Assembly (NCBI GenBank): GCA_963830065.1
Contig: CAWHLA010000008.1
Span: 186,001-250,000 of the forward strand
Source: JACCZR01 sp963830065
GTDB taxonomy: Bacteria > Actinomycetota > Thermoleophilia > Solirubrobacterales > Thermoleophilaceae
Length of the DNA: 64,000 nt
Direction of reading: 5' to 3'
The position numbers were made by a program, and so were the translations under genes. Positions 24,252 to 32,872 of the stretch are shown in pieces. Each line of letters starts with the position of its first letter. The stretch's first letter is position 1. The notes beneath the pieces were generated by a model that ran no database searches, was not told where the DNA came from, and saw only the letters and a program-made list of their open reading frames with translations.

Positions 24252-25460
24252 CTAGATCTTGTTGCGCTGAAGAAGCTTCTTGCCGATGACCATGCGCTGG
24301 ATCTCCGAGGTTCCCTCGCCGATCAGCAGCAGCGGCGCGTCCCGGTAGAGGCGCTCGATCTCGTACTCCTTGGAGTAGCCGTAGCCGCCGTGGATGCGGA
24401 AGGCCTCCTCGACGACCTCCTTGCCGGTCTCCGACGCGAACAGCTTGGCCATGCCGGCCTCGATGTCCGAGCGCTCGCCCGAGTCCTTCATCCGAGCGGC
24501 CTTGAGGGTCAGCAGGCGGGCAGCCTCGACCTTGGTGCCCATGTCGGCCAGCTTGAACTGAATCGCCTGGTGGGCTGAGATCGGCTTGCCGAACGTCTTG
24601 CGCTCCTGCGAGTAGCGCAGCGCCAGCTCCAGAGCGCGCTGGGCGATGCCCACGCCACGGGCGGCCACGTTGACGCGGCCGACCTCGAGCGCGTCCATCA
24701 TCTGGACGAAGCCCTGGCCCACGCCCTCCTCGCCGCCCAGAACGCGGTCGTTGGGGCACTTGTAACCGTCGTAGACCAGCTCGGTGGACTCGACGCCCTT
24801 GTAGCCCATCTTCTTGATCTGGGGCGGGACGGTCAGCCCGGCGAAGTCACCGGAGTTCTCCGCGGCGCCGGGCTCCTTCTCAGTGATGAAGCACGTCATG
24901 CCCTTGTAGGGCGGATCGGCTTGCGGGTCGGTCTTCATCAGCACGAAGACCAGGCCCGAGCGCAGGCCGTTGGTGACCCACATCTTCTGGCCGTTGAGCT
25001 CCCAGGCGCCGTCGACCTGCTTGGCGCTGCCCTTGATGCCCTGGACGTCGGAGCCGACCTCAGGCTCGGAGAGCGAAAACGCCGCCCGGATCTCGCCGGT
25101 GGCCATGCGGGGAAGGAACTCCTGCTTCTGCTCGTCGGTCCCGAACTTCATGAGCAGGTAGGAGCCGATGAAGTGGGTGTTGACGATGCCCGACACCGAG
25201 ATCCACCCGCGGGAGAGCTCCTCGACGATCATCGCGTAGGTCGTCAGGTCCAGGCCCATCCCGCCGTGCTCCTCGGGAATGGTGACTCCGAACAGGCCGA
25301 GCTCCTTCATCTGCTCGACCACGGCGTCCGGGAACGAGTCCTCGTGGTCGTGCTCCTCGGCAATGGGGATGACCTGCTCGTCGACGAACTGGCGAACCAT
25401 GTCGGTGATCGCCTTCTGCTCGTCGGTCTTGTCGGTGTACTGCGCCTGGGCTACGGCCAT
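24252..25460 (-). CDS. Acyl-CoA dehydrogenase
   Basis: 402 residues, FAD-dependent. Domains in order: N-terminal helices (MAVAQAQYTDKTDEQKAITD), middle beta domain (FSLSEPEVGSDVQGIKGSA and KMWVTNGLRSGLVFVLMKTD) and C-terminal domain (RKTFGKPISAHQAIQFKLAD, RIHGGYGYSKEYEIERLYRD, then LLIGEGTSEIQRMVIGKKLL). The catalytic Glu is in the IGEGTSEIQR region. Oxidises an acyl-CoA to the enoyl-CoA and passes electrons to ETF. Substrate cannot be fixed; the methylsuccinyl-CoA dehydrogenases of the ethylmalonyl-CoA pathway are usually longer, so a short/branched-chain substrate is as likely. ATG 25458-25460 has GGGAG six bases upstream. Confidence 0.92.
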   Translation of the reverse strand: MAVAQAQYTDKTDEQKAITDMVRQFVDEQVIPIAEEHDHEDSFPDAVVEQMKELGLFGVTIPEEHGGMGLDLTTYAMIVEELSRGWISVSGIVNTHFIGSYLLMKFGTDEQKQEFLPRMATGEIRAAFSLSEPEVGSDVQGIKGSAKQVDGAWELNGQKMWVTNGLRSGLVFVLMKTDPQADPPYKGMTCFITEKEPGAAENSGDFAGLTVPPQIKKMGYKGVESTELVYDGYKCPNDRVLGGEEGVGQGFVQMMDALEVGRVNVAARGVGIAQRALELALRYSQERKTFGKPISAHQAIQFKLADMGTKVEAARLLTLKAARMKDSGERSDIEAGMAKLFASETGKEVVEEAFRIHGGYGYSKEYEIERLYRDAPLLLIGEGTSEIQRMVIGKKLLQRNKI

Positions 25461-25518
25461 TTGACTCCCGAATCGATTACGGGCCGATGTTATCCGCGGG
25501 ATCGAGGATGATTGCGCC

Positions 25519-26727
25519 ATGCCCGAGCGGGGAGTGATGCGCTGGCGATTGCGACGCGGCTACCGGGAGGCCCCGCGCGAGGCCCCCGCTCCCGACGAGA
25601 CGTACGTTGAGATCGATGCCTCGCAGCTCAGCGGGGTGTTCGCGGCTCCCGGCTGGCTACGCGACGTGGGCTTCACGGCGTGGCTGCTGTTGGGGATGGC
25701 GCTGTTCCTCGCCGGCGCCGTCTGGTTCCTCTCGCTGGTGCAGAACATCGTGATTCCGGTGATCACAGCCGGGGTTATCGCCGCCGTCGCCACTCCGCTC
25801 GTCCGCTGGCTCGCGCAGCGGATGCCCCGCGGCGTGGCGGCGATCGTGGTACTGCTCGGGTTGGTGCTGATCGGGGTGCTGGTGGCCCTGGCCGTGGTCG
25901 GCGGCATCACCAGCGAGCTGAGCTCCCTGGGCAACCACCTGGACGCGGCCAAGAACACCATCGAGGGCTGGCTCAGGGACGCCGGGGTCAGCCCGGACAC
26001 CGCCGCCCAGGCCAAGAAGGAGGCCTCCTCATCGAGCCACGATGCGGTGAAGGGCCTGCTCGACGGCTTGGGCGCTGGGTTGAGCGCTCTGTCCTCGCTC
26101 GTGTTCTTCCTGGCCATGACCACGCTCAGCCTGATCTTCCTGCTCAGCGACGGGCCCAAGATCAGAGCGTGGACCGAGCGCCACATGGGGGTGCCGCAGT
26201 CGGTCGCCCGGACCGTCACCCGCCGCACCCTCGGGGCGCTGCGGGGTTACTTCGTCGGCTTGACGATCCTCGCCGTCTTCAACGCCGTGGTGGTGCTGGT
26301 CGGGGCGCTGATCCTCGGGGTGCCGCTGCCCGCCACGCTGGCCTTCATCACGTTCGTGGGCGCATACGTCCCCTACCTCGGCGCGTGGATCGCAGCGGGC
26401 TTCTCGGTGCTGATCGCCCTCGGCGGGGCGGGCACCGACGCAGCGGCCGGCATGATCGTCGTCCAGCTGCTCGCCAACACGCTGCTGCAGCAGCTCGTCC
26501 AGCCCTTCGCCATGGGTGCCGCGCTGGGCATCCACCCGCTGGCGGTGCTGATCGTGACCATCGGCGGTGGAGCGCTATTCGGCTCTGTCGGCCTGATCCT
26601 CGCGGCGCCGCTGACCTCCGCGGCGGTGCGCATCTCCGCCGACCTCGCCCGCTCGCGCGAGCCGGAGGAGGAGGGGCCACCCGCCGAGCAGGGGCCCCCC
26701 GGCGAGCCGGCCCCGGCGCCGACCTAG
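25519..26727 (+). CDS. AI-2E family (PerM-type) membrane transporter
   Basis: 402 residues with about seven or eight membrane helices. Typical of the family are the paired N-terminal helices (GFTAWLLLGMALFLAGAVWF and VIPVITAGVIAAVATPLVRW), an extracytoplasmic coil domain (about 130-175), and the C-terminal core TRRTLGALRGYFVGLTILAV with GALILGVPLPATLAFITFVG and YVPYLGAWIAAG. The C-terminus is an acidic/proline-rich tail. Members export autoinducer-2 or act as Na+(Li+)/H+ antiporters; the substrate here is unknown. Starts 58 bases from the divergent acyl-CoA dehydrogenase; its stop overlaps that of the YihY/BrkB-type gene. Confidence 0.85.
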   Translation: MPERGVMRWRLRRGYREAPREAPAPDETYVEIDASQLSGVFAAPGWLRDVGFTAWLLLGMALFLAGAVWFLSLVQNIVIPVITAGVIAAVATPLVRWLAQRMPRGVAAIVVLLGLVLIGVLVALAVVGGITSELSSLGNHLDAAKNTIEGWLRDAGVSPDTAAQAKKEASSSSHDAVKGLLDGLGAGLSALSSLVFFLAMTTLSLIFLLSDGPKIRAWTERHMGVPQSVARTVTRRTLGALRGYFVGLTILAVFNAVVVLVGALILGVPLPATLAFITFVGAYVPYLGAWIAAGFSVLIALGGAGTDAAAGMIVVQLLANTLLQQLVQPFAMGAALGIHPLAVLIVTIGGGALFGSVGLILAAPLTSAAVRISADLARSREPEEEGPPAEQGPPGEPAPAPT

Positions 26728-27650
26728 CTGCGCACGAAGAGAGCCCGCACCCACCCGAGTAGGCCGACCCCCTCACCCTCGTCCTCCAGCGCGCGATCGA
26801 GGGCGGCACCGTCCGGGAGCAGAGCCGCCTGAGCGACCACGTGGGCCCCGAAAACGACGGCGATGGCGTCCAGGTAGGCCGAGAAGACCACCGCCAGCAG
26901 GACCCCCAGGGTGCCGTAGACCGCGCTGCGGTCGCCGAAGCCCGCGAAATAGACCTCGGCCCCCAGCTGGACCAGAACCACTCCCACCACCGCGACCAGG
27001 GCCCCCAGCAGCGCGGCTCGCAGGGGTGGCCGGCGCTCGGGCAGGACGCGGTACAGACCGGCCAGAACGGCGAACAAGAGGGCGAGCGGCACGAGCTTGG
27101 TGACCGCGAATTGGGCGACCGCCACCAGGAAGGGCCGGTCGCCGATCGCGTTGGCCAGTGAGCCCGACAGGGTCAGGCCGAGCGCCGCGATCAGCACCGG
27201 CGCCACGGCCAGCGTTAGTCCGGCATCGATGGCCTTGCCCGGCGCCCACGGGCGCGTGAACCGGTCGCCGCGCGCGTGGTTCACGGCGTACCGCAGGCCG
27301 CCGATCGCCGCGCTGGCCGAATACAGCAGCGCGATGGCGCCGATCCACCCCACGCCGCCGGCGCCCGCCGCGACGTCGTCCAGCAGCACCTCCACCTCGT
27401 GGCGGTCGCCGGGGTCGGCCAGGGGCAGGGACGCCACGATCCAGTCGACGATCGAGCTGCGCACGCTGTCGTCGCCCAGCAAGTTGGAGAACGCCCACAC
27501 GAGCAGCAGCAGAATCGCCGGGAACGCCATCACCAGGAAGAAGGCGACCTGAGCGGCGTCCTGGGTGCCGCCCTCCCCAATCAGCGACTCTGCGCTGCGG
27601 CGCAGGAGCAACCCGAGCCGCGCTGCGAGCCGGCGTGCGGCGGTGACCAT
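26724..27650 (-). CDS. YihY/BrkB-family inner membrane protein
   Basis: 308 residues, six predicted helices. Family features include GTQDAAQVAFFLVMAFPAIL, WIGAIALLYSASAAIGGLRY, the NHARG segment and RVLPERRPPLRAALLGALVA, with YGTLGVLLAVVFSAYLDAIA near the end. Members were once called ribonuclease BN by mistake and are thought to be transporters or envelope factors. GTG start at 27650. No cytoplasmic enzyme domain. Stops overlap with the AI-2E gene (26724-26727). Confidence 0.85.
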   Translation of the reverse strand: MVTAARRLAARLGLLLRRSAESLIGEGGTQDAAQVAFFLVMAFPAILLLLVWAFSNLLGDDSVRSSIVDWIVASLPLADPGDRHEVEVLLDDVAAGAGGVGWIGAIALLYSASAAIGGLRYAVNHARGDRFTRPWAPGKAIDAGLTLAVAPVLIAALGLTLSGSLANAIGDRPFLVAVAQFAVTKLVPLALLFAVLAGLYRVLPERRPPLRAALLGALVAVVGVVLVQLGAEVYFAGFGDRSAVYGTLGVLLAVVFSAYLDAIAVVFGAHVVAQAALLPDGAALDRALEDEGEGVGLLGWVRALFVRS

Positions 27651-27712
27651 GCGATCAGTGTCGCTCAGCAGCCCCCGAGGGAGTACGGCGAGCGAGAGCT
27701 GGGAGTGAGTGA

Positions 27713-27729
27713 GGCGCCTGCCCGGCGCC
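27713..27729 (-). terminator. Stem-loop after the NlpC/P60 gene pair
   Basis: GGCGCC-tgccc-GGCGCC forms a perfect 6-bp hairpin eight bases past the TAG of the second hydrolase gene on the minus strand. No T-run follows, so termination would be weak or Rho-assisted. Its place at the operon end is the main support. Confidence 0.4.
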
Positions 27730-27737
27730 CCCGTGGC

Positions 27738-28283
27738 CTAGAGGCCGCGGGGGTGCCGCGCGCGGAAGCTGCTGCTCCTGCGCAGCCGCTTGGACCACTG
27801 GGGCCCGGTCCGCGACGGGTTGTCGCGCATGCTGGTGTCCAGCCTCAGGCCGGCCACCACCATGTAGGCGTGGCCGCCGTGGGCGTACACGGTGACCCAC
27901 TTGCCGGGGCCGCGACGGGCCCAGCGTGTGAACGCGCCGGAGGCCATCGGCGACCGAATCAGCCGCGCGCCCCGCAGGGCGTAGGAGACGCTGCCGGAGC
28001 AGTCGTAGCCGCTGTCCAGCCGGCTGGTGGTCGCGTGACCGCCGCCCCACTTGTAGGGCTTGCCGATGATCCGGTTGCCCGCCTTGATGATCTGCCGCAC
28101 GCGTCGGGGCGCGTTACGGGGCGCGATGGCCTTGCCGCGCACGATCTTCGCCTTCTTGGGCGGAGGCGGCGGCGGCTGGAAGGAGGCGCCGCCGGTGGTC
28201 GAGGCGCCGGCCACCGAAGGGGCGACGAGAAGCGCCACCAGGACGCAGACATAGACGGAGAGTGAGAAGAGCTTTTTCATCAT
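27738..28283 (-). CDS. Secreted NlpC/P60-type cell-wall hydrolase, copy 2
   Basis: 181 residues. Signal peptide (KKLFSLSVYVCVLVALLVAP...GAS), a run of seven prolines, then a compact NlpC/P60 (C40) domain: GKPYKWGGGHATTSRLDSGY, catalytic Cys95 in DCSGSVSYAL and His138 in AHGGHAYMVV. It should cut peptide stems in peptidoglycan. About three quarters identical by eye to the gene just upstream (28301-28861), from which it is separated by 17 bases, so the two arose by tandem duplication. Both sit behind one c-di-AMP riboswitch, the usual control of wall hydrolases in actinobacteria. No separate wall-binding domain. Confidence 0.85.
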   Translation of the reverse strand: MMKKLFSLSVYVCVLVALLVAPSVAGASTTGGASFQPPPPPPKKAKIVRGKAIAPRNAPRRVRQIIKAGNRIIGKPYKWGGGHATTSRLDSGYDCSGSVSYALRGARLIRSPMASGAFTRWARRGPGKWVTVYAHGGHAYMVVAGLRLDTSMRDNPSRTGPQWSKRLRRSSSFRARHPRGL

Positions 28284-28300
28284 GGATGTTGGGTCGGGGG

Positions 28301-28861
28301 CTAGAGCCCGCGCGGATGACGCGCGACGAACGCGTCATTGCGGCGCAGGCGCTTGGACCAGCCCGGGCCGGTCCGCGACGGGTCGTCACGCATGCTGGTG
28401 TCGAGCCTGAGGCCGGCGACGACCATGTAGGTGTGGCCGCCGTGGGCGTACACGGTGACCCAGCGGCCGGGGCCGCGACGGCCCCAGCTCATCAGGCCAC
28501 CCGAGGTCATCGGCGACCTGAGCAGGCGCCCGCCACGCAGGGCGTAGGAGACGCTGCCCGAGCAGTCGTAGCCGCTGTCGAGGCGGCTGAACGCGGCGTG
28601 CCCGCCGCCCCACTTGTAGGGCTTGCCGATGATGCGGTTGCCCGCGCGGATGATGCGCCGGACGCGCCACGGCGCGTTGACCGGAGCGATGGCCTTTCCG
28701 TTCACGATCTTCGCCCGTTTGGGCGGGGGCGGAGGCGCCACGAACGAGGCGCCGCCGGTCGTCGACGCGCTCGCGCTGCCGGCGCCGACCACGAGCAGGG
28801 CGGCGAGCACGGCGAGCGCACAGATCGCGCACATGAGCTTGTTGGGGGCCAGTTGCTTCAT
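28301..28861 (-). CDS. Secreted NlpC/P60-type cell-wall hydrolase, copy 1
   Basis: 186 residues. Signal peptide (about 1-33, APNKLMCAICALAVLAALLV), a Pro-rich linker (APPPPPKRAK) and the same C40 domain as its neighbour: GKPYKWGGGHAAFSRLDSGY, Cys100 in DCSGSVSYAL and the HGGHTYMVVAG His. It ends with the same RARHPRGL/VARHPRGL-type tail. First gene after the riboswitch at 28871-28997; the start codon lies only nine bases past the riboswitch P1 stem, with GAAAGAG as ribosome site, so switching could act on translation as well as transcription. Acts outside the membrane on peptidoglycan. Confidence 0.87.
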   Translation of the reverse strand: MKQLAPNKLMCAICALAVLAALLVVGAGSASASTTGGASFVAPPPPPKRAKIVNGKAIAPVNAPWRVRRIIRAGNRIIGKPYKWGGGHAAFSRLDSGYDCSGSVSYALRGGRLLRSPMTSGGLMSWGRRGPGRWVTVYAHGGHTYMVVAGLRLDTSMRDDPSRTGPGWSKRLRRNDAFVARHPRGL

Positions 28862-28870
28862 CTCTTTCGT

Positions 28871-28997
28871 ACGCCTACGGGGTTAGCTGACGGGCTCGCG
28901 CTGAAAGAGCTTGCGCGCCCTCCGAATTGGAGAGTTCGCCCCAGCGGCCACATGTGCCGCCTTGGGTCCCCCGTTCCCACCAGGTGGGATTCGGCGT
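28871..28997 (-). promoter_or_regulatory. Cyclic di-AMP (ydaO/yuaA) riboswitch upstream of the NlpC/P60 pair
   Basis: Read on the minus strand the element contains, in order, the conserved blocks GGTGGGAACGGGGGACCCA, TGGGGCGAA and CGAGCCCGTCAGCTAACCCC followed by GTAGGC. These are the hallmark blocks of the ydaO class (GGGGGACCC, GGGGYGAA, CCGNCAGCUAACC). ACGCC (28993-28997) can pair with GGCGT (28871-28875) to close P1. Ligand binding is known to turn such genes off in other bacteria. The downstream genes are wall hydrolases, the most common ydaO regulon members. Confidence 0.9.
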
Positions 28998-29100
28998 GGC
29001 GGGCAAGGTAGCAGCTCATTCGGCGTCTGTCTTCCTCTCCCCGCAAATCCCCCTGCAGGTGAGTTCTGCGCCACAAACGTTGCGTGCCAGGATCACCGCC

Positions 29101-30519
29101 GTGAATTTCCACGCCGATGTGGTCGAAACCGCCATTCCAGAGCGGATTGCGCTGGTGGCGCTGGGTGCGGACGGATCCCGCGAGGAGCTTTCTTTCGGCG
29201 AAATTGCCCGCCGGTCGGCGCAATTCGCCGGGAACCTGCTCCGGCGCGGAGTAGGCCGGGGGGATGTGGTGATGACCGTCGTGGGCAACCGGCCGGAGTG
29301 GGTCCTGGCGATGGTGGGCTGCTTCCGGATCGGCGCGGTGGCGCTGCCCTCCACCGTGCAATTGCGGGCCTCGGACCTCCGGGCCCGGATGGACGCCGTC
29401 GAGCCGAAGGCGGTGGTCGCCGACGAGCGAAACGCGGCGACCGTGGAGAAGGCCGGCTTCGGGGGCGAGCTGCTGCGGGTGCCCGACGTGCGGCTGTTCG
29501 AGGGGGATCCCGCCCCCGCCGCGGCGCTCGGACCCAGCGATCCTGCCCTGATCGTGTTCACCTCGGGTACCTCGGGCGAGGCGAAGCCGATCCGCCACGG
29601 CCAGCGCTATCTGGCCGGCCAGGCCACCCAGGCCGAGCACTGGTTCGGCGGCCGCGAAGGCGACCTGTGCTGGTGCTCGGCGGCCAGCGGCTGGTCGAAG
29701 TCCGCCCGCAACTCGTTCATAGCGCCCTGGATCCGCGGGGCCACCGCCCTGATACACGACGCGCGGTTCGACCCCGCCGAGCGCCTCGAGGTAGTCGAAC
29801 GCGAGGGAGTAGACGTGCTGTGCATGACGCCGACCGAGTACCGGGCTATCGCCAAGCGCACCACCCTGCGCCGACTGCCGCTGCGCCACGCGGTGGCCGC
29901 CGGCGAGCCGCTGAACCCCGAGATCGTCGGCGAGTGGCAGGAGGCCGCCGGCGTCGCGGTTCACGACGGCTACGGGCAGACCGAGACCGGAGCCCTCACC
30001 GGCATGCCGATCGGGCCGCCGGTGCGCCCGGGCTCGATGGGCAGGCCGCTCCCGGGCTTTCGCCTGTGGGTAGACGACGGAGAGCTGGTGGCCGACCCCG
30101 CGACCGTCCCGACGTTCTTCCTCGACGGCCCACGGGACCGGCCCTGGCGCACCGGGGACCGGGTCTCGGAGGACGAGGACGGCTACCTCTGGTTCGAGGG
30201 CCGCACCGACGACGTGATCATCTCGGCCGGCTACCGGATCGGGCCGTTCGAGGTCGAGTCGGCCCTGGTCTCCCACCCGGCGGTGGCCGAGGCTGCCGCG
30301 GTGGCCGCTCCCGACGAGGTGCGCGGGCAGGTGGTGCGAGCGGTGGTGGTGCTCCGCGACGGCTCACGGGCGGGCGACGCGCTCGCGACCGAGCTGCAGG
30401 AGCACGTCAAGCAGCAGACCGCGCCCTACAAGTACCCCCGCCTGGTCGAGTTCGCCGACTCGTTGCCCAAGACGCCCAGCGGCAAGATCAAGCGGGCGGA
30501 GCTACGCGGCGGTAGCTGA
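29101..30519 (+). CDS. AMP-forming acyl-CoA synthetase
   Basis: 472 residues, ANL adenylation family. Motifs: phosphate loop VFTSGTSGEAKPIRHG, aromatic/ATP motif DGYGQTETGALTGMP, the hinge Asp in WRTGDRVSEDEDGYLWFEGR, GRTDDVIISAGYRIGPFEVE, and the C-terminal catalytic lysine in LPKTPSGKIKRAEL. All key residues are present. It activates a carboxylate (acetate to medium-chain acid) through an acyl-AMP. Shorter than acetyl-CoA synthetase (about 650) and close to medium-chain/aryl acid ligases. GTG at 29101 has AGGA ten bases before it; longer in-frame starts would overlap the opposing riboswitch. End overlaps the next gene by 32 bases. Confidence 0.88.
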   Translation: MNFHADVVETAIPERIALVALGADGSREELSFGEIARRSAQFAGNLLRRGVGRGDVVMTVVGNRPEWVLAMVGCFRIGAVALPSTVQLRASDLRARMDAVEPKAVVADERNAATVEKAGFGGELLRVPDVRLFEGDPAPAAALGPSDPALIVFTSGTSGEAKPIRHGQRYLAGQATQAEHWFGGREGDLCWCSAASGWSKSARNSFIAPWIRGATALIHDARFDPAERLEVVEREGVDVLCMTPTEYRAIAKRTTLRRLPLRHAVAAGEPLNPEIVGEWQEAAGVAVHDGYGQTETGALTGMPIGPPVRPGSMGRPLPGFRLWVDDGELVADPATVPTFFLDGPRDRPWRTGDRVSEDEDGYLWFEGRTDDVIISAGYRIGPFEVESALVSHPAVAEAAAVAAPDEVRGQVVRAVVVLRDGSRAGDALATELQEHVKQQTAPYKYPRLVEFADSLPKTPSGKIKRAELRGGS

Positions 30520-30916
30520 GGTCGAAGTCCTTCAGCCACTCGCCGTCGTCGCCGGTGCGCTCCCAGGTCCCCTCGATCAGGTCCTCGCTCACCTCGGCGG
30601 TCCAGCGCTGCGAGAAGGGCAGCGGCGAGAAGTCGGCTTCCGTGCGCGACATCGTCCAGGTGCGGCCGTCGAAGCTCATCGTGTAGACCCGGCACACCCC
30701 GCGCGAGTCGAAATAGTGCTGCAGCAGGGTGCCTCGCCCCTCGTCCCAGCCCATCACGGCCAGGCCGTCGGGCGCCTCGGGCATCGGCACCTCCCATCGG
30801 AGGGCCAGGAACCGGTTGCCGGGCAGCCACTCGAAGGTCGCCCGCCCGGGGTCCACGCCCGGAAAATCGGCCTCCAGGCGCCACTCTCCGACCAGGACAT
30901 CGAGTTGCTCGACCAC
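30488..30916 (-). CDS. DUF1579-like / lipocalin-type conserved protein
   Basis: 142 residues. VVEQLDVLVGEWRLEADFPG starts a beta-barrel-like protein in which GEW near the N-terminus and alternating strands (FEWLPGNRFLALRWEV, YFDSRGVCRVYTMSFDGR, WTMSRTEADF) resemble DUF1579/heme- or fatty-acid-binding lipocalin-like proteins of actinobacteria. Ends DFDLSYRRVAPPA. No signal peptide. GTG at 30914-30916 chosen because it leaves 15 bases to the divergent DUF255 gene at 30932; earlier in-frame starts would lie inside that gene. Function unknown. Confidence 0.7.
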   Translation of the reverse strand: MVEQLDVLVGEWRLEADFPGVDPGRATFEWLPGNRFLALRWEVPMPEAPDGLAVMGWDEGRGTLLQHYFDSRGVCRVYTMSFDGRTWTMSRTEADFSPLPFSQRWTAEVSEDLIEGTWERTGDDGEWLKDFDLSYRRVAPPA

Positions 30917-30931
30917 GGGTAGCGTCGGACT

Positions 30932-32872
30932 ATGCCGAACCGCCTCGCCGAGGAGACGTCGCCCTACCTCCTCCAGCACAAGGACAACCCGGTGGACTGG
31001 TACCCGTGGGGTGAAGAGGCCCTCGCGCGGGCGCGCGAGGAGGACAGGCCCCTGCTGCTCTCAATCGGCTACTCGGCCTGCCATTGGTGCCACGTGATGG
31101 AGCGGGAGTCCTTCGAGGACGAGGCCACGGCGCAATTGATGAACGAGCGCTTCGTCTGCATCAAGCTCGATCGCGAGGAGCGGCCGGACCTCGACTCGAT
31201 CTACATGGAGGCCTGCCAGGCCATGACCGGCCACGGCGGCTGGCCGCTGAACGTGTTCCTCACCCCGGAGCAGGTGCCCTTCTACGCCGGCACCTACTTC
31301 CCGTCCCAGCCCCGCCCGGGCATGCCCACCTGGAGCCAGGTGATCCAGGCCGTGTACGCGGCCTGGGAGGAGCGGCGCGACGAGATCCGCGCCGGCGGGG
31401 CGCGCATCGCGGAGCGCCTGCGCGGCGGCGCGGCGCTGCAGCCCTCGCCCGAGCCCTTCGACGAGCGGCGCCTGGACGACGCGGTGCGCGCGCTGCGGGA
31501 CGCCCACGACCCCGTCCACGGCGGATTCGGCGGCGCGCCCAAGTTCCCGCCCGCGTCGGCGCTCGAGTTCCTCATGTGCCGCGGCGAGGTGGAGGTGCCG
31601 CGCCACACCCTGCGCGAGATGGCGAGCGGCGGCATGTACGACCAGGTCGGCGGGGGGTTTGCCCGCTACTCGGTGGACGAGCGCTGGCTGCTGCCCCACT
31701 TCGAGAAGATGCTGTACGACAACGCGCTGCTGGCCCGGACCTACCTGCACGGCTGGCAGGTGACCCGCGAGCCGCTGTTCCGGCGGGTGTGCGAGGAGAC
31801 GCTGGACTGGGCGCTGCGCGAGATGCGCGGCCCCGAGGGCGGGTTCATGTCCGCGCTGGACGCCGACTCCGAGGGCGTGGAGGGCAGGTTCTACGTCTGG
31901 TCGCTCGAGGAGCTGCGCGCAGTCGCGGGCGACGGGGCCGCCGAGTGGTTCGGGGCCTCGGAGGCGGGCAACTTCGAGGGATCGAACATCCTCGTGCGCG
32001 GCCCGGGCGAGCCCGCCGAGCTGGACGAGTGGCGCCGGAAGCTCTACGAGGTCCGCTCTCAGCGCGTCTGGCCTGGGCTCGACGACAAGCGCCTCGCGGC
32101 CTGGAACGGCCTCATGATCTCGGCGTTGGCCGAGGCCGGGGCGGTGCTCGAGCGGCCGGACTTCGTCGCGGCCGCGGCGGAGTGCGCGGCCTTCGTCCTC
32201 GACGAGATGCGCGTCGGCGGCGTCCTGCGGCGCACCTGGAAGGACGGCCGCCCCCGGCTGAACGCCTACCTGGAGGACCACGCCTTCGTGCTCGAGGGCC
32301 TGCTCGCCCTGTACGAAGCGAGCTTCGATCCGCGCTGGTTCGCGGCGGCCGGAAAGATGGCCGACGAGCTGATCGAGCGCTTCTCCGACCCCGATGCCGG
32401 GGGCTTCTTCGAGACCTCGTCGGACCACGAGCAGCTGGTGGCCCGGCGCAAGGACCTGGAGGACCACCCGATCCCGTCCGGCAACGCCAGCGCGGCTCTT
32501 GGGCTTCTCCGGTTGGCCGCCCTGACCGGGAACTACGCCTATGAGGAGAAGGCGGTGGGCGTCCTGCGTCTGCTTCACGAGGTCGCCGTTCGGCATCCCG
32601 TGGCCTTCGGGCACCTGCTGCAGGCGCTGGACTTCCATTTGTCGCCCGTGCGCGAGGTGGCGCTGGTCGGGCCCGAGCGCGAGCCGCTCGAGCGCACGCT
32701 TCGGGCCCGCTTCCGGCCCCACGTCGTGGCCGCCGGCGGCGAGCCCGACGGCGTGCCGCTGCTCGAGGGCCGTGAGCCCGTGGACGGTCGCGCCGCCGCC
32801 TACGTCTGCGAGCACTTCGCCTGCCGGCGCCCGGTGACCGAGCCGGACGAGCTGGAAGCGCTGCTGGCGTGA
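30932..32872 (+). CDS. DUF255 thioredoxin-fold / glycosidase-like protein (YyaL family)
   Basis: 646 residues. The N-terminal DUF255 domain starts MPNRLAEETSPYLLQHKDNP and carries SACHWCHVMERESF (Cys50, Cys53 in a thioredoxin-like CHWC). It is followed by GGWPLNVFLTPEQVPFYAGT, FGGAPKFPPASALEFL, YDQVGGGFARYSVDERWLLP and HFEKMLYDNALLARTYL, all signatures of the conserved YyaL/SPATA20 family. The C-terminal part is an (alpha/alpha) barrel similar to glycosidases. Widespread and highly conserved but with no agreed biochemical role. Cytosolic. Its TGA overlaps the next GTG (GTGA at 32869-32872). Confidence 0.92.
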   Translation: MPNRLAEETSPYLLQHKDNPVDWYPWGEEALARAREEDRPLLLSIGYSACHWCHVMERESFEDEATAQLMNERFVCIKLDREERPDLDSIYMEACQAMTGHGGWPLNVFLTPEQVPFYAGTYFPSQPRPGMPTWSQVIQAVYAAWEERRDEIRAGGARIAERLRGGAALQPSPEPFDERRLDDAVRALRDAHDPVHGGFGGAPKFPPASALEFLMCRGEVEVPRHTLREMASGGMYDQVGGGFARYSVDERWLLPHFEKMLYDNALLARTYLHGWQVTREPLFRRVCEETLDWALREMRGPEGGFMSALDADSEGVEGRFYVWSLEELRAVAGDGAAEWFGASEAGNFEGSNILVRGPGEPAELDEWRRKLYEVRSQRVWPGLDDKRLAAWNGLMISALAEAGAVLERPDFVAAAAECAAFVLDEMRVGGVLRRTWKDGRPRLNAYLEDHAFVLEGLLALYEASFDPRWFAAAGKMADELIERFSDPDAGGFFETSSDHEQLVARRKDLEDHPIPSGNASAALGLLRLAALTGNYAYEEKAVGVLRLLHEVAVRHPVAFGHLLQALDFHLSPVREVALVGPEREPLERTLRARFRPHVVAAGGEPDGVPLLEGREPVDGRAAAYVCEHFACRRPVTEPDELEALLA

